Shown: positions 16,761 through 25,870, counted from the stretch's first letter. The stretch: 64,000 bases of DNA from Phenylobacterium aquaticum (GCF_022695515.1 NZ_JALDPT010000016.1:50420-114419), one strand, 5' to 3'. Numbers and translations: made by a program. Notes: generated by a model from the sequence alone, not told the origin.

Positions 16761-18437
16761 ATGGCCGAAGTCGCCGCACAGTCATCGGAGGCGCCGCTGG
16801 AGGGCGCGTCCCTGCGCACCGTGGTCGCCGCGTCATCCGCCGGCACGACCTTCGAGTGGTACGACTTCTTCGTCTTCGGCAGCCTGACCCAGGTCATTTC
16901 CAAGACCTTCTTCTCCGGCCTCACCGACACCGCCGGCTATATCGCGGCGCTCGCCCTGTTCGGCGCGGGCTTCGCCTTCCGGCCCCTGGGGGCCCTGGTG
17001 TTCGGGCGAATCGGCGACCGGGTTGGGCGCAAGGGCGCCTTCCTGGTGACGGTGATGCTGATGGGCGGCGCGACGGTCGCCATCGGCCTGTTGCCCAGCT
17101 ACGCCCAGGCCGGCCTGCTGGCGCCGGCCCTGCTGGTCCTGATGCGCATCCTGCAGGGCTTCGCGCTCGGCGGGGAATATGGCGGGGCCGCGATCTATGT
17201 GGCCGAGCACGCGCCTTCGAACGGCCGGGGCAACGCCACCAGCTGGGTCCAGACCTCGGCGGCCTTCGGCCTGTTCGGGGCCCTGCTGGTGATCCTGCTG
17301 ACCCGCCTGATCCTGGGCAAGACCTTCGGCCCCGAGGCCTTCGACGCCTGGGGCTGGCGCATCCCGTTCCTGTTCTCGGCGGGCCTGTTGGCGGTCTCGG
17401 TGTTCATGCGCCTGAAGCTCACCGAGAGCCCGGCCTTCGCGAAGATGAAGGAGGACGGCGAGATCAGCCATGCGCCCTTCACCGAGGCCTTCGGCCAGTG
17501 GAAGAACCTCAAGCTGGTGCTGATCGCGCTGTTCGCGATCATGTCGGCCCAGGGCGCGGTCTGGTACACGGCCTTCTTCTACGTCCAGACCTTCCTGGAC
17601 AAGTTCCTGAAGGTGCCGGCCGAAACCATCAACTGGATCATGATGGTCGCCACCGCGGTCAGCGCGATCTTCTATGTGGTGTTCGGCTGGCTGTCGGACC
17701 GGATCGGCCGCAAGCCGGTCATGCTGTTCGGCATGTCGCTCATGCTGGTCGCCTATTTCCCCGGCTTCCACGCCCTGACCCAGGCCGCCAATCCGGCGCT
17801 GGCCGAGGCCCAGGCCCGCACCCCCGTCGTGGTGGTCGCCGATCCGGCGGAGTGCTCCCTGCAGTTCGACCCCGTCGGCAAGGCGTCCTTCGTCTCGTCC
17901 TGCGACATCGCCAAGAGCGTGCTGGCCAACGCCGGCGTCTCCTATGACAACCAGAAGGGCGCGCCGGGGTCGAAGGCCGAGGTGCGGGTGGGATCGTCCG
18001 TGGTGACCACGGCCTCGGCCAAGGGGCTGGCCAAGCCCCAGGCCAAGCTGGTCAAGACCAAGGTCGAGGGCGACATCAAGAAGGCCCTGGCGGCCGCCGG
18101 CTATCCGGCCAAGGCGGATCCCAAGCGCATGAACCTGCCCCTGCTGTTCGGGGTGCTGTTCGTGTTCGTGATCGCCGCCACCGCCCTGTTCGGCCCGATC
18201 GCCGCCTGCCTGGTGGAGCTGTTCCCGACGAAGATCCGCTACACGGCCATGTCCCTGCCCTATCACATCGGCACGGGCTGGATCGGCGGCTTCGTCCCCT
18301 TCACCGCCTTCGCCATCGTGGCGGCGGTGGGCAACATCTATTCCGGCCTCTGGTACCCCTTCGGCTTCACCCTGCTGTCGGTGCTGACCTGCCTGTTCTT
18401 CCTGCCGGAGACCAATGGCCGGTCTTTGGACCAGTAG
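16761..18437 (+). CDS. MHS-family MFS transporter with soluble insert
   Basis: A 558-residue proton symporter of the metabolite:H+ symporter type (dicarboxylate, shikimate or betaine transporters are relatives). Signatures: SSAGTTFEWYDFFVFGSL at the start, GRIGDRVGRKGAF in loop 2-3, LQGFALGGEYGGAAIYVAEH, and WLSDRIGRKPVM in the second half. About 110 residues (from about ALTQAANPALA to KADPKRMN, containing two Cys) are inserted between membrane helices of the C-terminal half. This long insert is known in a subset of the family. The ATG at 16761 follows AGGGGG. Substrate unknown. Confidence 0.88.
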   Translation: MAEVAAQSSEAPLEGASLRTVVAASSAGTTFEWYDFFVFGSLTQVISKTFFSGLTDTAGYIAALALFGAGFAFRPLGALVFGRIGDRVGRKGAFLVTVMLMGGATVAIGLLPSYAQAGLLAPALLVLMRILQGFALGGEYGGAAIYVAEHAPSNGRGNATSWVQTSAAFGLFGALLVILLTRLILGKTFGPEAFDAWGWRIPFLFSAGLLAVSVFMRLKLTESPAFAKMKEDGEISHAPFTEAFGQWKNLKLVLIALFAIMSAQGAVWYTAFFYVQTFLDKFLKVPAETINWIMMVATAVSAIFYVVFGWLSDRIGRKPVMLFGMSLMLVAYFPGFHALTQAANPALAEAQARTPVVVVADPAECSLQFDPVGKASFVSSCDIAKSVLANAGVSYDNQKGAPGSKAEVRVGSSVVTTASAKGLAKPQAKLVKTKVEGDIKKALAAAGYPAKADPKRMNLPLLFGVLFVFVIAATALFGPIAACLVELFPTKIRYTAMSLPYHIGTGWIGGFVPFTAFAIVAAVGNIYSGLWYPFGFTLLSVLTCLFFLPETNGRSLDQ

Positions 18438-18443
18438 GACGGC

Positions 18444-19448
18444 TCAGGCGGCCAGCACCCTGGCCGCCTGATCGAAGGCCGGGCCGGCCATGCCGTCGCG
18501 CGCGGCCGCAAGGTGCGCCTTGCCATAGGTCACCCGACCCTCCCAGGGATCCAGGGCGAAGGCCCCCTCGCTGATGCCCCGATGCAGTTGGCCGAGCGGA
18601 GGCGCCTCCAGGTCGGCGAACCGCGCCCCCGGCCGTTCGGCCGCCGCGCCCGACAGGAACATCACGCCGTAGAAGACGTGATTGATCTGGCGCATGAGCT
18701 GCAGCCGCGCCGCTTCCTGGGGGGTCGGCTCGCGGTTGAAATAGGTGCGCACGGCCAGGGCCGCCTCGGCCTCGTCGGCGGTGAACATGTTGAGAAGCGC
18801 CGCGAGATCCACATAGCGGTCGGTGCGGAACGCCGATTCCCAGTCCACCAGCCAGATCCGGCGACCGTCATAGAGAAGGTTGCGGGGGTTGAGGTCGTTG
18901 TGGCTGGAGACCTCGTCCGCCGGCAGCCGGCTGTAGAGCGCGGCGAGCCGGGCGTAGCGGCCGAGCAGGTCGTCCAGAACGCCCTTCGCGAAGATCCCGC
19001 CGGCCCGGAAAGGCGCCAGCAGGCTCTCCATAGCGTCGAGATAGCCGACCAGGGGCGGGAAGCCGGGGGTCTGGTGCAGGATCCGGACGGTCTGGGCCAG
19101 TTCGACGATCAGGTCGGCCCTCGTCCCCGCATAGTCGGTCGACATCGGACGTTCGGGAATGAAGTCGAGGACCGCCACCCCGTCCTCGGGGTCGGCGCAC
19201 CAGACCCGCGGCGCCAGGCAGGCTTCCGCCGCGCGGCGCATGCAGCCGTACCAGCGATGCGGGTCGCGAAAGGCGTCGCGGGCGCCCTCGATCCTCAGCA
19301 CATAGGCGATGCCGCCCACCCGGATCTTGAGGATCAGCGCGCCCGACAGGCCGCCGGACAGCGGGGTGACGCTGTCGAGCACGTCCGTGCCGAAGGCCGC
19401 GGTCAGGGCGCGGGCGACGGCGGCGCGATGGATTTCGGGAATGGACAT
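18444..19448 (-). CDS. APH/choline-kinase-like phosphotransferase
   Basis: A 334-residue small-molecule kinase of the aminoglycoside phosphotransferase/choline kinase superfamily. The catalytic loop is SSHNDLNPRNLLYDG and the metal-binding Asp lies in WLVDWESAF; the ATP-binding Lys equivalent is uncertain. Substrate is unknown; a membrane-lipid headgroup or amino-alcohol is as likely as an antibiotic. Two TTAYCCGGRTAA-like repeats occur just upstream (19477-19518), suggesting dedicated regulation. It converges on the MFS gene with a 6-base gap. Confidence 0.8.
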   Translation of the reverse strand: MSIPEIHRAAVARALTAAFGTDVLDSVTPLSGGLSGALILKIRVGGIAYVLRIEGARDAFRDPHRWYGCMRRAAEACLAPRVWCADPEDGVAVLDFIPERPMSTDYAGTRADLIVELAQTVRILHQTPGFPPLVGYLDAMESLLAPFRAGGIFAKGVLDDLLGRYARLAALYSRLPADEVSSHNDLNPRNLLYDGRRIWLVDWESAFRTDRYVDLAALLNMFTADEAEAALAVRTYFNREPTPQEAARLQLMRQINHVFYGVMFLSGAAAERPGARFADLEAPPLGQLHRGISEGAFALDPWEGRVTYGKAHLAAARDGMAGPAFDQAARVLAA

Positions 19449-19476
19449 GCAGCGGCTCCAGACGAGGCCGCCGCTT

Positions 19477-19518
19477 TTACCCGGATAAAATCAGGAGTCA
19501 ATATTACCCGGATTATAT
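19477..19518 (-). promoter_or_regulatory. Tandem TTACCCGGATAA-type operator candidate
   Basis: Two copies of a near-palindrome, TTACCCGGATAA (19478-19489) and TTACCCGGATTA (19504-19515), 26 bases apart in an AT-rich patch unlike the surroundings. On the minus strand a TTGACT-like -35 lies between them, so they flank or overlap the promoter of the kinase gene starting at 19448. The cognate regulator is not identifiable here. Confidence 0.5.
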
Positions 19519-20415
19519 TCAACCCGAGCTCGCCGTCGCCAGGACCTCCACCGGGACCCCGGCCGCCGCCAGGGCCTGGACCTCGCCGGCCGGGATCTGG
19601 GCGGCCAGCACCCGGACCACCCGCCGGCCCGAGGCCACCAATTCGGCCAGGTGCTCCGGCCCCGCGTCGCCGGGCGCCAGCCGCTCGGCGTCGCGGCGGG
19701 CCATGGCCAGGACCTGGGGATCGGCGCCGGCGTCGATGACCAGCACATCGGCGGCGGCGAGCGCCCGGCTGGCGCGGATGGTCAGGAGGTCGGCGGGGCC
19801 GCGGCCGGCGACGTACTGGACCTTGCCGATGGCCTTGGGGCCGCGGGCGATGGCGTCGCGGAACAGCTGCTGGGCCTTGGTCATGTCGCCGGACTGGGCC
19901 GCTTCCGCCGCCGCGCCGGACAGGGCCTCGCGCAGGAAGGCGCGGCGGGCGTGCAGCTCGGGGAAGCGGGCGCGGATGTCGTCCTGGAACTTGCGGAACA
20001 GGGCCGCGACCCGACCGGCGCCCTCCGGCACGCGCTGCTCGATGTCGTTGCGCAGCATGGTGGCCAGCATGGGCGAGGCGCCGCCGGTGCCGATGGCGGC
20101 CACCACCTCGCCGCGGTCGATCACCGCCGGCGTGGTGAAGTCGCAGAGCTGCGGCCGGTCAGCGACATTGACCAGGGCGCGGGCCACCCGGGCGGCGGCG
20201 GCGGCGGCCTGGCAGAAGCCCTCGTCCTCGTCGGCGATGAAGGCCAGCATGGCGCCGGAATAGGCGCCGGGCAGCAGGGCCTCGGGCCCCTCGACCCGGA
20301 CCAGAATGGCCGGCGAACTGGCCAGCAGCCGGTGCTTGGCCTCGGCGGGTTCGCCGGAGCCGGCGATCACCACCTTGCGGCCGGCGAGCGGAAAGAAGGC
20401 GGGAAAGGCGTCCAA
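19519..20415 (-). CDS. Siroheme-synthase-like protein with truncated methyltransferase domain
   Basis: A 298-residue relative of CysG. The N-terminal half matches precorrin-2 dehydrogenase/sirohydrochlorin ferrochelatase: nucleotide-binding VVIAGSGEPAEAKHRLL, then LVNVADRPQLCDFTTPAVIDRGEVVAAIGTGGASP (in parts) and a helical dimerisation region. The C-terminal part (GKVQYVAGRGPADLLTIRASRAL ... MARRDAERL) resembles only the first third of the uroporphyrinogen methyltransferase domain, about 85 instead of 240 residues. It probably converts precorrin-2 toward siroheme, with methylation done by another protein. It lies 30 bases downstream of the cytochrome c gene. Confidence 0.8.
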   Translation of the reverse strand: MDAFPAFFPLAGRKVVIAGSGEPAEAKHRLLASSPAILVRVEGPEALLPGAYSGAMLAFIADEDEGFCQAAAAAARVARALVNVADRPQLCDFTTPAVIDRGEVVAAIGTGGASPMLATMLRNDIEQRVPEGAGRVAALFRKFQDDIRARFPELHARRAFLREALSGAAAEAAQSGDMTKAQQLFRDAIARGPKAIGKVQYVAGRGPADLLTIRASRALAAADVLVIDAGADPQVLAMARRDAERLAPGDAGPEHLAELVASGRRVVRVLAAQIPAGEVQALAAAGVPVEVLATASSG

Positions 20416-20445
20416 GGGCCTAACCGCGCGCCGGGGCGGCCGGGC

Positions 20446-20802
20446 TCATTTCAGGGTCTTCAGATAGCCGATCACCGCCGTGCGGTCGGGGGCGGAGACC
20501 ACGCCGGCGGTCATGCGCGTGCCCGGCGCGAACTTCGAGGGACTGGCCAGATAGGCGTCGAGATTGGCGTCGGTCCAGGTCCCGTCCTTGCCCTTCAGCC
20601 CCGTGGAATAGGCGAAGTCCGCAAGGCTCGCGATCTTGCGGCCGGCCACGCCCGCCAGGCTGGGCGCCATGGGCGAGCTCTTGGCCCCGTGGCAGGTCTT
20701 GCATTGCAGCTGAAAGATCTTGGCGCCGTCGGCCGCCTGGGCCGTTCCGGCGACGGCCGCAACCCCCAGGGCGAGGGCGGGCAACCAGGGGTGGCGGGTC
20801 AT
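20446..20802 (-). CDS. Class I c-type cytochrome
   Basis: A 118-residue periplasmic electron carrier. It has a signal peptide (MTRHPWLPALALGVAAVAG), the heme attachment motif CKTCH, and an axial Met in GTRMTAGV. The ATG at 20802 has GGAGA about 7 bases upstream; a longer in-frame extension overlapping the divergent gene is not coding-like. It is divergent from the IorAB-type oxidoreductase, a family that passes electrons to cytochrome c, so it is likely the acceptor of that enzyme. Confidence 0.88.
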   Translation of the reverse strand: MTRHPWLPALALGVAAVAGTAQAADGAKIFQLQCKTCHGAKSSPMAPSLAGVAGRKIASLADFAYSTGLKGKDGTWTDANLDAYLASPSKFAPGTRMTAGVVSAPDRTAVIGYLKTLK

Positions 20803-20935
20803 GGGCGTCTCCTGAACCTGTGGTGCGAGGTTAGTCGCATGCGCCCTTGGCCGCAAAGCCGGAACCGATTTACGACGCGAGCTAAACGACGTTAAGATCG
20901 ACCCATAACCGCCGATACGGGGAGGACGCGAACCC

Positions 20936-21406
20936 ATGGCTACGACGCTTGATGTGAACGGCAAGCCGGTGACGGTGAAGGCCGCGCCAGAAACGCCTCT
21001 GCTGTGGGTGTTGCGCGACGAGATCGGTCTGACCGGTCCGAAATTCGGCTGCGGCATCGCCCAGTGCGGCGCCTGCACGGTGCTGGCCGATGGCCAGCCG
21101 ATCCGCTCCTGCTCCATGCCGATCTCGGGCCTGGCCGGCGTGAAGATCACCACGGTCGAAAGCCTGGGCGGGAACTCCGCCCTGCAGCAGGCCTGGGTGA
21201 AGAACGACGTGCCCCAGTGCGGCTATTGCCAATCGGGCCAGCTGATGAGCGCCACGGCGCTGCTCGCCGCCAAGCCCAAGCCGACCGACGAGGACATCGA
21301 CGCGGCCATGGACGGCAACATCTGCCGCTGCGGGGCCTATCAGCGCATCCGCGCCGCCATCAAGGACGCCGCCGGCATGACGCCCGCCGCGCCCGCCAAA
21401 GCCTGA
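20936..21406 (+). CDS. iorA: [2Fe-2S] subunit of IorAB-type molybdenum hydroxylase
   Basis: A 156-residue small subunit of the xanthine dehydrogenase superfamily, closest to isoquinoline 1-oxidoreductase alpha. The plant-type ferredoxin cluster Cys are in [14 protein letters not shown] and PIRSC; the second cluster Cys are in QCGYCQSGQ and [11 protein letters not shown]. It passes electrons from the molybdenum site in the large subunit 11 bases downstream. GGGGAGGA lies upstream of the ATG. The substrate (aldehyde or N-heterocycle) cannot be read from sequence. Confidence 0.9.
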   Translation: MATTLDVNGKPVTVKAAPETPLLWVLRDEIGLTGPKFGCGIAQCGACTVLADGQPIRSCSMPISGLAGVKITTVESLGGNSALQQAWVKNDVPQCGYCQSGQLMSATALLAAKPKPTDEDIDAAMDGNICRCGAYQRIRAAIKDAAGMTPAAPAKA

Positions 21407-21417
21407 GGGAGGACCGC

Positions 21418-23604
21418 ATGAACGCTCCCGTGAACCCTGAAAACCTGAAGTCGGGCGCCACCCGGCGCGAACTGGTGGTCGGCACGGCCCTGGTCGGCGG
21501 CGCCCTCCTGGTCGGCTGCTCGCCCGGCGATCTGCTGTCGATCGGCGCCAAGACCGATTTCGGCGCCTTCGGCCCCTTCATCAAGATCGGCGCCGACGGC
21601 GTGGTGACCGTGGTCTCCAAGCACATCGAATTCGGCCAGGGAAACCATGCCGGTCTCGCCGCCATCGCGGCCGAGGAGCTGGACGCCAACTGGTCGACGC
21701 TCAAGGTCGAGCAGGCGCCCGCCATCGCCAAGGTCTACGCCAATCTGAAGATGGGCGTGCAGGGCACCGGCGGCTCGTCGGCCATCGCCAACAGCTGGAC
21801 CCAGCTGCGCCAGGCCGGCGCCTCGGCCCGCGCGATGTTCGTCGAGGCCGCCTCCAACAAGTGGAACCTGCCGGCCGGCGAGATCACCGTGAAGGACGGG
21901 GTGGTCGGCCATCCCTCCGGCAAGAGCGCCACCTTCGCCGAACTCCTGCCCGACGCCGCCAAGGTGACGCCGCCCAAGGAGCCCAAGCTGAAGGATCCCA
22001 AGACCTTCACCCTGATCGGCACCGACCGCGTGCGCCGCAAGGACGCCCAGGCCAAGAGCGACGGCACCGCCCGCTTCACCCAGGACGTCCACCTGCCCAA
22101 CATGCTCACCGCCATGGTGGCGCATGCGCCGCGCTTCGGCGCGACGGTGGCGAGCTTTGACGCGACCGAGGCCAAGAAGGTCGCCGGCGTGGTCGATGTG
22201 TTCCAGATCCCCTCGGGCGTGGCCGTGGTGGCCGAGAACACCTACGCCGCCCGCATGGGGCGCGAGGCCCTGAAGGTGACGTGGGACGAGTCCAAGGCCG
22301 AGAAGCGCGGCTCCAAGGAGCTGACCGCCGCCTATACCGGCTGGGCCGCCGGCAAGGGCGCCCTGCCCGAGAAGACCGCCTGGCAAGGCTTCGAGACCAA
22401 GGGCGACTTCGCCCAGGCGCCCAAGGGCGAGCTGTTCGAGGCGACCTACGACTTCCCGTTCCTGGCGCATGCGACCATGGAGCCGATGAACTGCGTGGCC
22501 GAGGTCTCGGCCGGCAAGGCCAAGCTGACCTTCGGCTCGCAGATCCCGACCGTCGACCAGCTCAACACCGCCAAGATCGTCGGCATGCTGCCGGGCGCGG
22601 TGGAGATCGAGACCCTGTTCGCCGGCGGCTCCTTCGGCCGTCGCGCCAACTTCCAGTCCGACTACGCCGCCGAGTGCGTGCAGATCGCCAAGAAGGTCGG
22701 CAAAGGCCGGCCGGTGAAGCTGGTCTGGACCCGCGAGGACGACATGACGGCGGGCTATTTCCGCCCGCTGACCCACCACAATGTGAAGGTGGTGATCGGG
22801 GCGGACGGCTATCCCGTCGCCTGGCGCCACCGGATCGTCACCCAGACCCTGATGAAGGGCTCGCCGATCCCCTCCAAGGGGCTGGACGAGACCACGGTCG
22901 AAGGGGCCAAGGGCTCGCCCTATCTGAAGGCGATCCCGATCGTCGACGGCCAGGCCCTGCTGCCGGATGTCGGGGTGCCGGTGCTGTGGTGGCGATCGGT
23001 GGGCGCGACCCACACCGCCTTCGTCATGGAGCACACCATCGACCAGCTGGCCCGCAAGGCCGGCAAGGACCCGATCGCCTATCGCCTGGCCCTGTACGAC
23101 AAGGCCGGCGCGACCCGGCACACCGCGGTGCTCAAGCTGGCGGCCGAGAAGGCCGGCTATGACCAGCCGGCCACCGCCGGCTGGACCCGCGGAGTCGCGG
23201 TTCACGAATGCTTCGGCACGGTGGTCGCCCAGATCGCCGAGGTGAAGCTGGTGGACGGGGCGCCCAAGGTCGGGCGCGTGGTCACCGCCGTCGATTGCGG
23301 CGTCGCCATCTCGCCGGACCAGATCGCCGCCCAGATGGAAGGCGGCACCTGCTACGGCCTGTCGGCGGCGATGTTCGGCCAGATCACCCTCAATAACGGG
23401 GTGGTCGAGCAGACCAATTTCGACACCTACCGGGTGCTGCGCAATTCCGAGGCCCCGCACGTCGAGACCTATATCCTGCCCTCCGGCGAGGCCCCCTCGG
23501 GCATCGGCGAACCGGGCGTGCCGGTGATCGGCCCGGCGGTGGCCAACGCCATCCTGGCGATCAACGGCCAGGCCACCCACAGCCTGCCGATCGTGAAGGC
23601 CTAG
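21418..23604 (+). CDS. iorB: Molybdopterin-binding large subunit of IorAB-type oxidoreductase
   Basis: A 728-residue catalytic subunit of the xanthine dehydrogenase superfamily, IorB/aldehyde dehydrogenase type. The N-terminus carries a twin-arginine-like signal with a lipobox-like Cys (RRELVVGTALVGGALLVGC), suggesting export of the folded complex to the periplasm, where the divergent cytochrome c could accept electrons. Molybdopterin-binding segments include EFGQGNHAGLAAIAAEEL, GGSFGRRANFQSDYAAE, WWRSVGATHTAFVMEH and the terminal GIGEPGVPVIGPAVANAI with the catalytic Glu. GGGAGGA precedes the ATG. Its stop overlaps parE in CTAG. Confidence 0.9.
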   Translation: MNAPVNPENLKSGATRRELVVGTALVGGALLVGCSPGDLLSIGAKTDFGAFGPFIKIGADGVVTVVSKHIEFGQGNHAGLAAIAAEELDANWSTLKVEQAPAIAKVYANLKMGVQGTGGSSAIANSWTQLRQAGASARAMFVEAASNKWNLPAGEITVKDGVVGHPSGKSATFAELLPDAAKVTPPKEPKLKDPKTFTLIGTDRVRRKDAQAKSDGTARFTQDVHLPNMLTAMVAHAPRFGATVASFDATEAKKVAGVVDVFQIPSGVAVVAENTYAARMGREALKVTWDESKAEKRGSKELTAAYTGWAAGKGALPEKTAWQGFETKGDFAQAPKGELFEATYDFPFLAHATMEPMNCVAEVSAGKAKLTFGSQIPTVDQLNTAKIVGMLPGAVEIETLFAGGSFGRRANFQSDYAAECVQIAKKVGKGRPVKLVWTREDDMTAGYFRPLTHHNVKVVIGADGYPVAWRHRIVTQTLMKGSPIPSKGLDETTVEGAKGSPYLKAIPIVDGQALLPDVGVPVLWWRSVGATHTAFVMEHTIDQLARKAGKDPIAYRLALYDKAGATRHTAVLKLAAEKAGYDQPATAGWTRGVAVHECFGTVVAQIAEVKLVDGAPKVGRVVTAVDCGVAISPDQIAAQMEGGTCYGLSAAMFGQITLNNGVVEQTNFDTYRVLRNSEAPHVETYILPSGEAPSGIGEPGVPVIGPAVANAILAINGQATHSLPIVKA

Positions 23605-23897
23605 GACCCGTCCAGGGCCTCGCCCAGATCCCGGGCGCCGTGGAGGATACGCATGATCTCCACGGCGTCCGGCGCGATCCGGTAAAGGATGAGATAGTTT
23701 CCAACCGCCCAGCTTCGGGCGTCAGACGCGATGTCGGGCCGTTCCCGGCCCATTTGCGGAAAGTCGGCGAGTCGCTGTTCGGCGTCGTATATCCGAGTGA
23801 GCAACCGGTCCGCAGCGCCTTCGCTGTCCACCGCGATCGACATCCAGATTTCGTCGGCGTCGAGGACCGCTTGTGGCGCCCGCCTAAGCCGCGCCAC
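23601..23897 (-). CDS. parE: ParE-family toxin
   Basis: A 98-residue RelE/ParE superfamily toxin; ParE toxins typically poison DNA gyrase. Family pattern: AQRAL-like helices, RIYDAEQRLADFPQMGRERPDI and a C-terminal strand YLILYRIAPDAVEIMRILHGARD. The start is a GTG at 23897 inside the last codons of the antitoxin gene (14-base overlap), typical for coupled TA pairs. It converges on iorB with stops overlapping in CTAG. The module sits inside an otherwise coherent molybdoenzyme island. Confidence 0.88.
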   Translation of the reverse strand: MARLRRAPQAVLDADEIWMSIAVDSEGAADRLLTRIYDAEQRLADFPQMGRERPDIASDARSWAVGNYLILYRIAPDAVEIMRILHGARDLGEALDGS

Positions 23898-24168
23898 GCC
23901 GCATCTCGGCCAGCCTGCGTCGGTTGCGCGCCAGCATGTCGTCCAGGGGCTCACGCTCAACGGACGGGCCGCTATTGACCGCCTCATCCCAAGCCTGGCG
24001 CAGGCGTTCGATCGCGGCCGCCTTGCGTTCCTGCTTCTCAGCGAAGTCGCGCAGGGCGTCGCGGATCACCTCGCTGGAGGACGCGTAGCCGCCGGTGCTC
24101 ACCGCCGCACGGACGACGTCGGCGAGTTCGCCGGTGAGCGAAATGGAGATCTTCTCTACCTTGGACAT
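23884..24168 (-). CDS. parD: ParD-family antitoxin
   Basis: A 94-residue antitoxin. The N-terminal ribbon-helix-helix DNA-binding domain is visible (KISISLTGELADVVRAAVSTG, then YASSSEVIRDALRDF), and the charged C-terminal part would wrap the ParE toxin. The ATG at 24168 has AGGAGG 5 bases upstream. A perfect 10-base-arm inverted repeat at 24180-24208 immediately before the Shine-Dalgarno is the expected autoregulatory operator. Confidence 0.92.
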   Translation of the reverse strand: MSKVEKISISLTGELADVVRAAVSTGGYASSSEVIRDALRDFAEKQERKAAAIERLRQAWDEAVNSGPSVEREPLDDMLARNRRRLAEMRRGAA

Positions 24169-24179
24169 CAGCGCCTCCT

Positions 24180-24208
24180 GGTGCGAAAAAGTACTACCTT
24201 TTCGCACC
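24180..24208. promoter_or_regulatory. parDE autoregulatory operator
   Basis: Perfect inverted repeat GGTGCGAAAA (24180-24189) / TTTTCGCACC (24199-24208) with a 9-base spacer, just upstream of the parD Shine-Dalgarno. It overlaps the 3' end of the mocA gene, whose stop codon lies in the spacer. Ribbon-helix-helix antitoxins bind such repeats. Confidence 0.7.
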
Positions 24209-24811
24209 ACCGTCGAGATCGCCCCGCTCGTCCACGTCGAACAGCACCCCGTCGTCGGGGGCCTCGACCCGCGCCAGCCGATCGCCCAGGTCCTTGAGAA
24301 CGGCGCGGGCGCCGGCGTCGCCCTTGAGGATCAGGAGCTGGGGGATCAGGTCGCGGCCGATCAGGGCCGGGTGGCCGCGCTCGCCCTGAAAGACCGGCGC
24401 AGCGGCGGGCGCCCCGTCGCGGACGGCCTGGATCAGGGCCTCGGCGATTGCGGGCGGGATGCGCGGCATGTCGCCCAGGAAGACGAAGACGCCCCGGGCG
24501 TCCGGGGACAGGGCCGCCGCGGCGGTCCGCAGGGAGGCTCCCATGCCCTCGGCGTGATCGGGCGCATGCACGACCCTGAGCCGCGCCGCCTGGCCCGTCC
24601 GGTTGGCATAGGCCTGGACGGCGCGCCCGACCGCCTCGTCGTCGGCGCCGGTCACCACCACCACGCGCGCCACCGGGGCGGCGAAGGCGGCGGCGAGCGC
24701 GCCCTCGATCAGCACGCCGTCCCGCCAGGGCGCCAGCAGCTTGCCGCCGCCGAACCGCGTCCCCGACCCGGCCGCCAATAGGATCGCCTCAAATGCGTCG
24801 CCCCCTGTCAT
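24194..24811 (-). CDS. mocA: Molybdenum cofactor cytidylyltransferase (MocA-like)
   Basis: A 205-residue nucleotidyltransferase of the MobA/MocA superfamily, adding CMP to molybdopterin to make the cytosine dinucleotide cofactor used by xanthine-dehydrogenase-type enzymes such as the IorAB nearby. Signature [20 protein letters not shown], then [11 protein letters not shown] and [16 protein letters not shown] with the metal-binding Asp. It is divergent from moaA with a 32-base gap. The 3' end contains the parDE operator. Confidence 0.87.
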   Translation of the reverse strand: MTGGDAFEAILLAAGSGTRFGGGKLLAPWRDGVLIEGALAAAFAAPVARVVVVTGADDEAVGRAVQAYANRTGQAARLRVVHAPDHAEGMGASLRTAAAALSPDARGVFVFLGDMPRIPPAIAEALIQAVRDGAPAAAPVFQGERGHPALIGRDLIPQLLILKGDAGARAVLKDLGDRLARVEAPDDGVLFDVDERGDLDGGAKR

Positions 24812-24843
24812 GGACGGCCCATCCTCTCTATGTTGCCAAGGTG

Positions 24844-25869
24844 ATGACGCCCTACGACGCCCCCTCGCCTCGCGCGCCCGCCCTGATCGACGGGTTCGGC
24901 CGCACGGTGACCTATCTGCGGGTCTCGGTCACCGACCGATGCGACCTGCGCTGCGTCTATTGCATGGCCGAGCACATGACCTTCCTGCCAAAGGCCGAGG
25001 TCCTGACGCTGGAAGAGCTCGATCGCATCGCCTCGGGCTTTGTCGGCCTGGGCGTGCGCAAGCTGCGCATCACCGGCGGCGAGCCCCTGGTCCGCAAGGG
25101 CGTCATGGGACTGATCGAGTCCCTGTCACGGCACCTGCATACCGGCGCGCTCGAGGAGCTCACGCTCACCACCAACGGCACCCGGCTGGCGGAGTTCGCG
25201 AGCGACCTCGCCAGGTTCGGGATCCGGCGGATCAATGTGTCCATGGACACCCTGAAGCCCGACCTGTTCCGCAAGCTGACCCGCGGCGGCGACCTCTCCA
25301 AGGTGATCGGCGGCATTGATGCGGCGCTGGCCGCCGGCATTGCGGTCAAGGTCAACGCCGTGGCGCTGAAGGACGACAACGCCGCCGAGCTGCCGGACCT
25401 GATCACCTGGGCCCATGCGCGCGGCTGCGACATGACCTTGATCGAGGCCATGCCGCTCGGCGAGATCGAGGTCGACCGCACCGACCAGTTCCTGTCGCTG
25501 AAGGACGTCCGCCGGACCCTGGAGAGCTTCTGGACCCTGGAGGATTCCGACCACGTCACCGGCGGGCCCGCCCGCTATGTACGGGTCGCCGAGACCGGCG
25601 GGCGGCTGGGCTTCATCACGCCCTTGAGCCACAATTTCTGCGAGGCCTGCAACCGCGTGCGGCTGACCTGCACCGGCACCCTGCACACCTGCCTGGGCCG
25701 CGAGGACGCCAGCGACCTGCGGGCCGTTCTGCGGGCCGGCGGGACCGACGCCGACCTTATCGACGCCATCCGCCTGGCCGTGGACGCCAAGCCCCAGGGT
25801 CATGATTTCCAGATCGTCCGCTCATCGGCCCCGGCCGTGGCGCGGCACATGTCGACCACGGGCGGCTGA
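24844..25869 (+). CDS. moaA: GTP 3',8-cyclase MoaA
   Basis: A 341-residue radical SAM enzyme that starts molybdenum cofactor synthesis by rearranging GTP, together with MoaC. The N-terminal cluster motif is [11 protein letters not shown]-binding GGEPLV follows, and the C-terminal substrate-binding cluster Cys are in [20 protein letters not shown]. The ATG at 24844 is taken; a GTG one codon earlier is possible, and the Shine-Dalgarno is weak. It heads the operon moaA-D-E-B-C-moeA. Confidence 0.95.
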   Translation: MTPYDAPSPRAPALIDGFGRTVTYLRVSVTDRCDLRCVYCMAEHMTFLPKAEVLTLEELDRIASGFVGLGVRKLRITGGEPLVRKGVMGLIESLSRHLHTGALEELTLTTNGTRLAEFASDLARFGIRRINVSMDTLKPDLFRKLTRGGDLSKVIGGIDAALAAGIAVKVNAVALKDDNAAELPDLITWAHARGCDMTLIEAMPLGEIEVDRTDQFLSLKDVRRTLESFWTLEDSDHVTGGPARYVRVAETGGRLGFITPLSHNFCEACNRVRLTCTGTLHTCLGREDASDLRAVLRAGGTDADLIDAIRLAVDAKPQGHDFQIVRSSAPAVARHMSTTGG

Positions 25870-25870
25870 C

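Noticed and set aside
20861..20893. GGAACC ... CGTT before iorA as a possible EcfG promoter
   Set aside because: The spacer is 23 bases, far outside the 16-17 needed.
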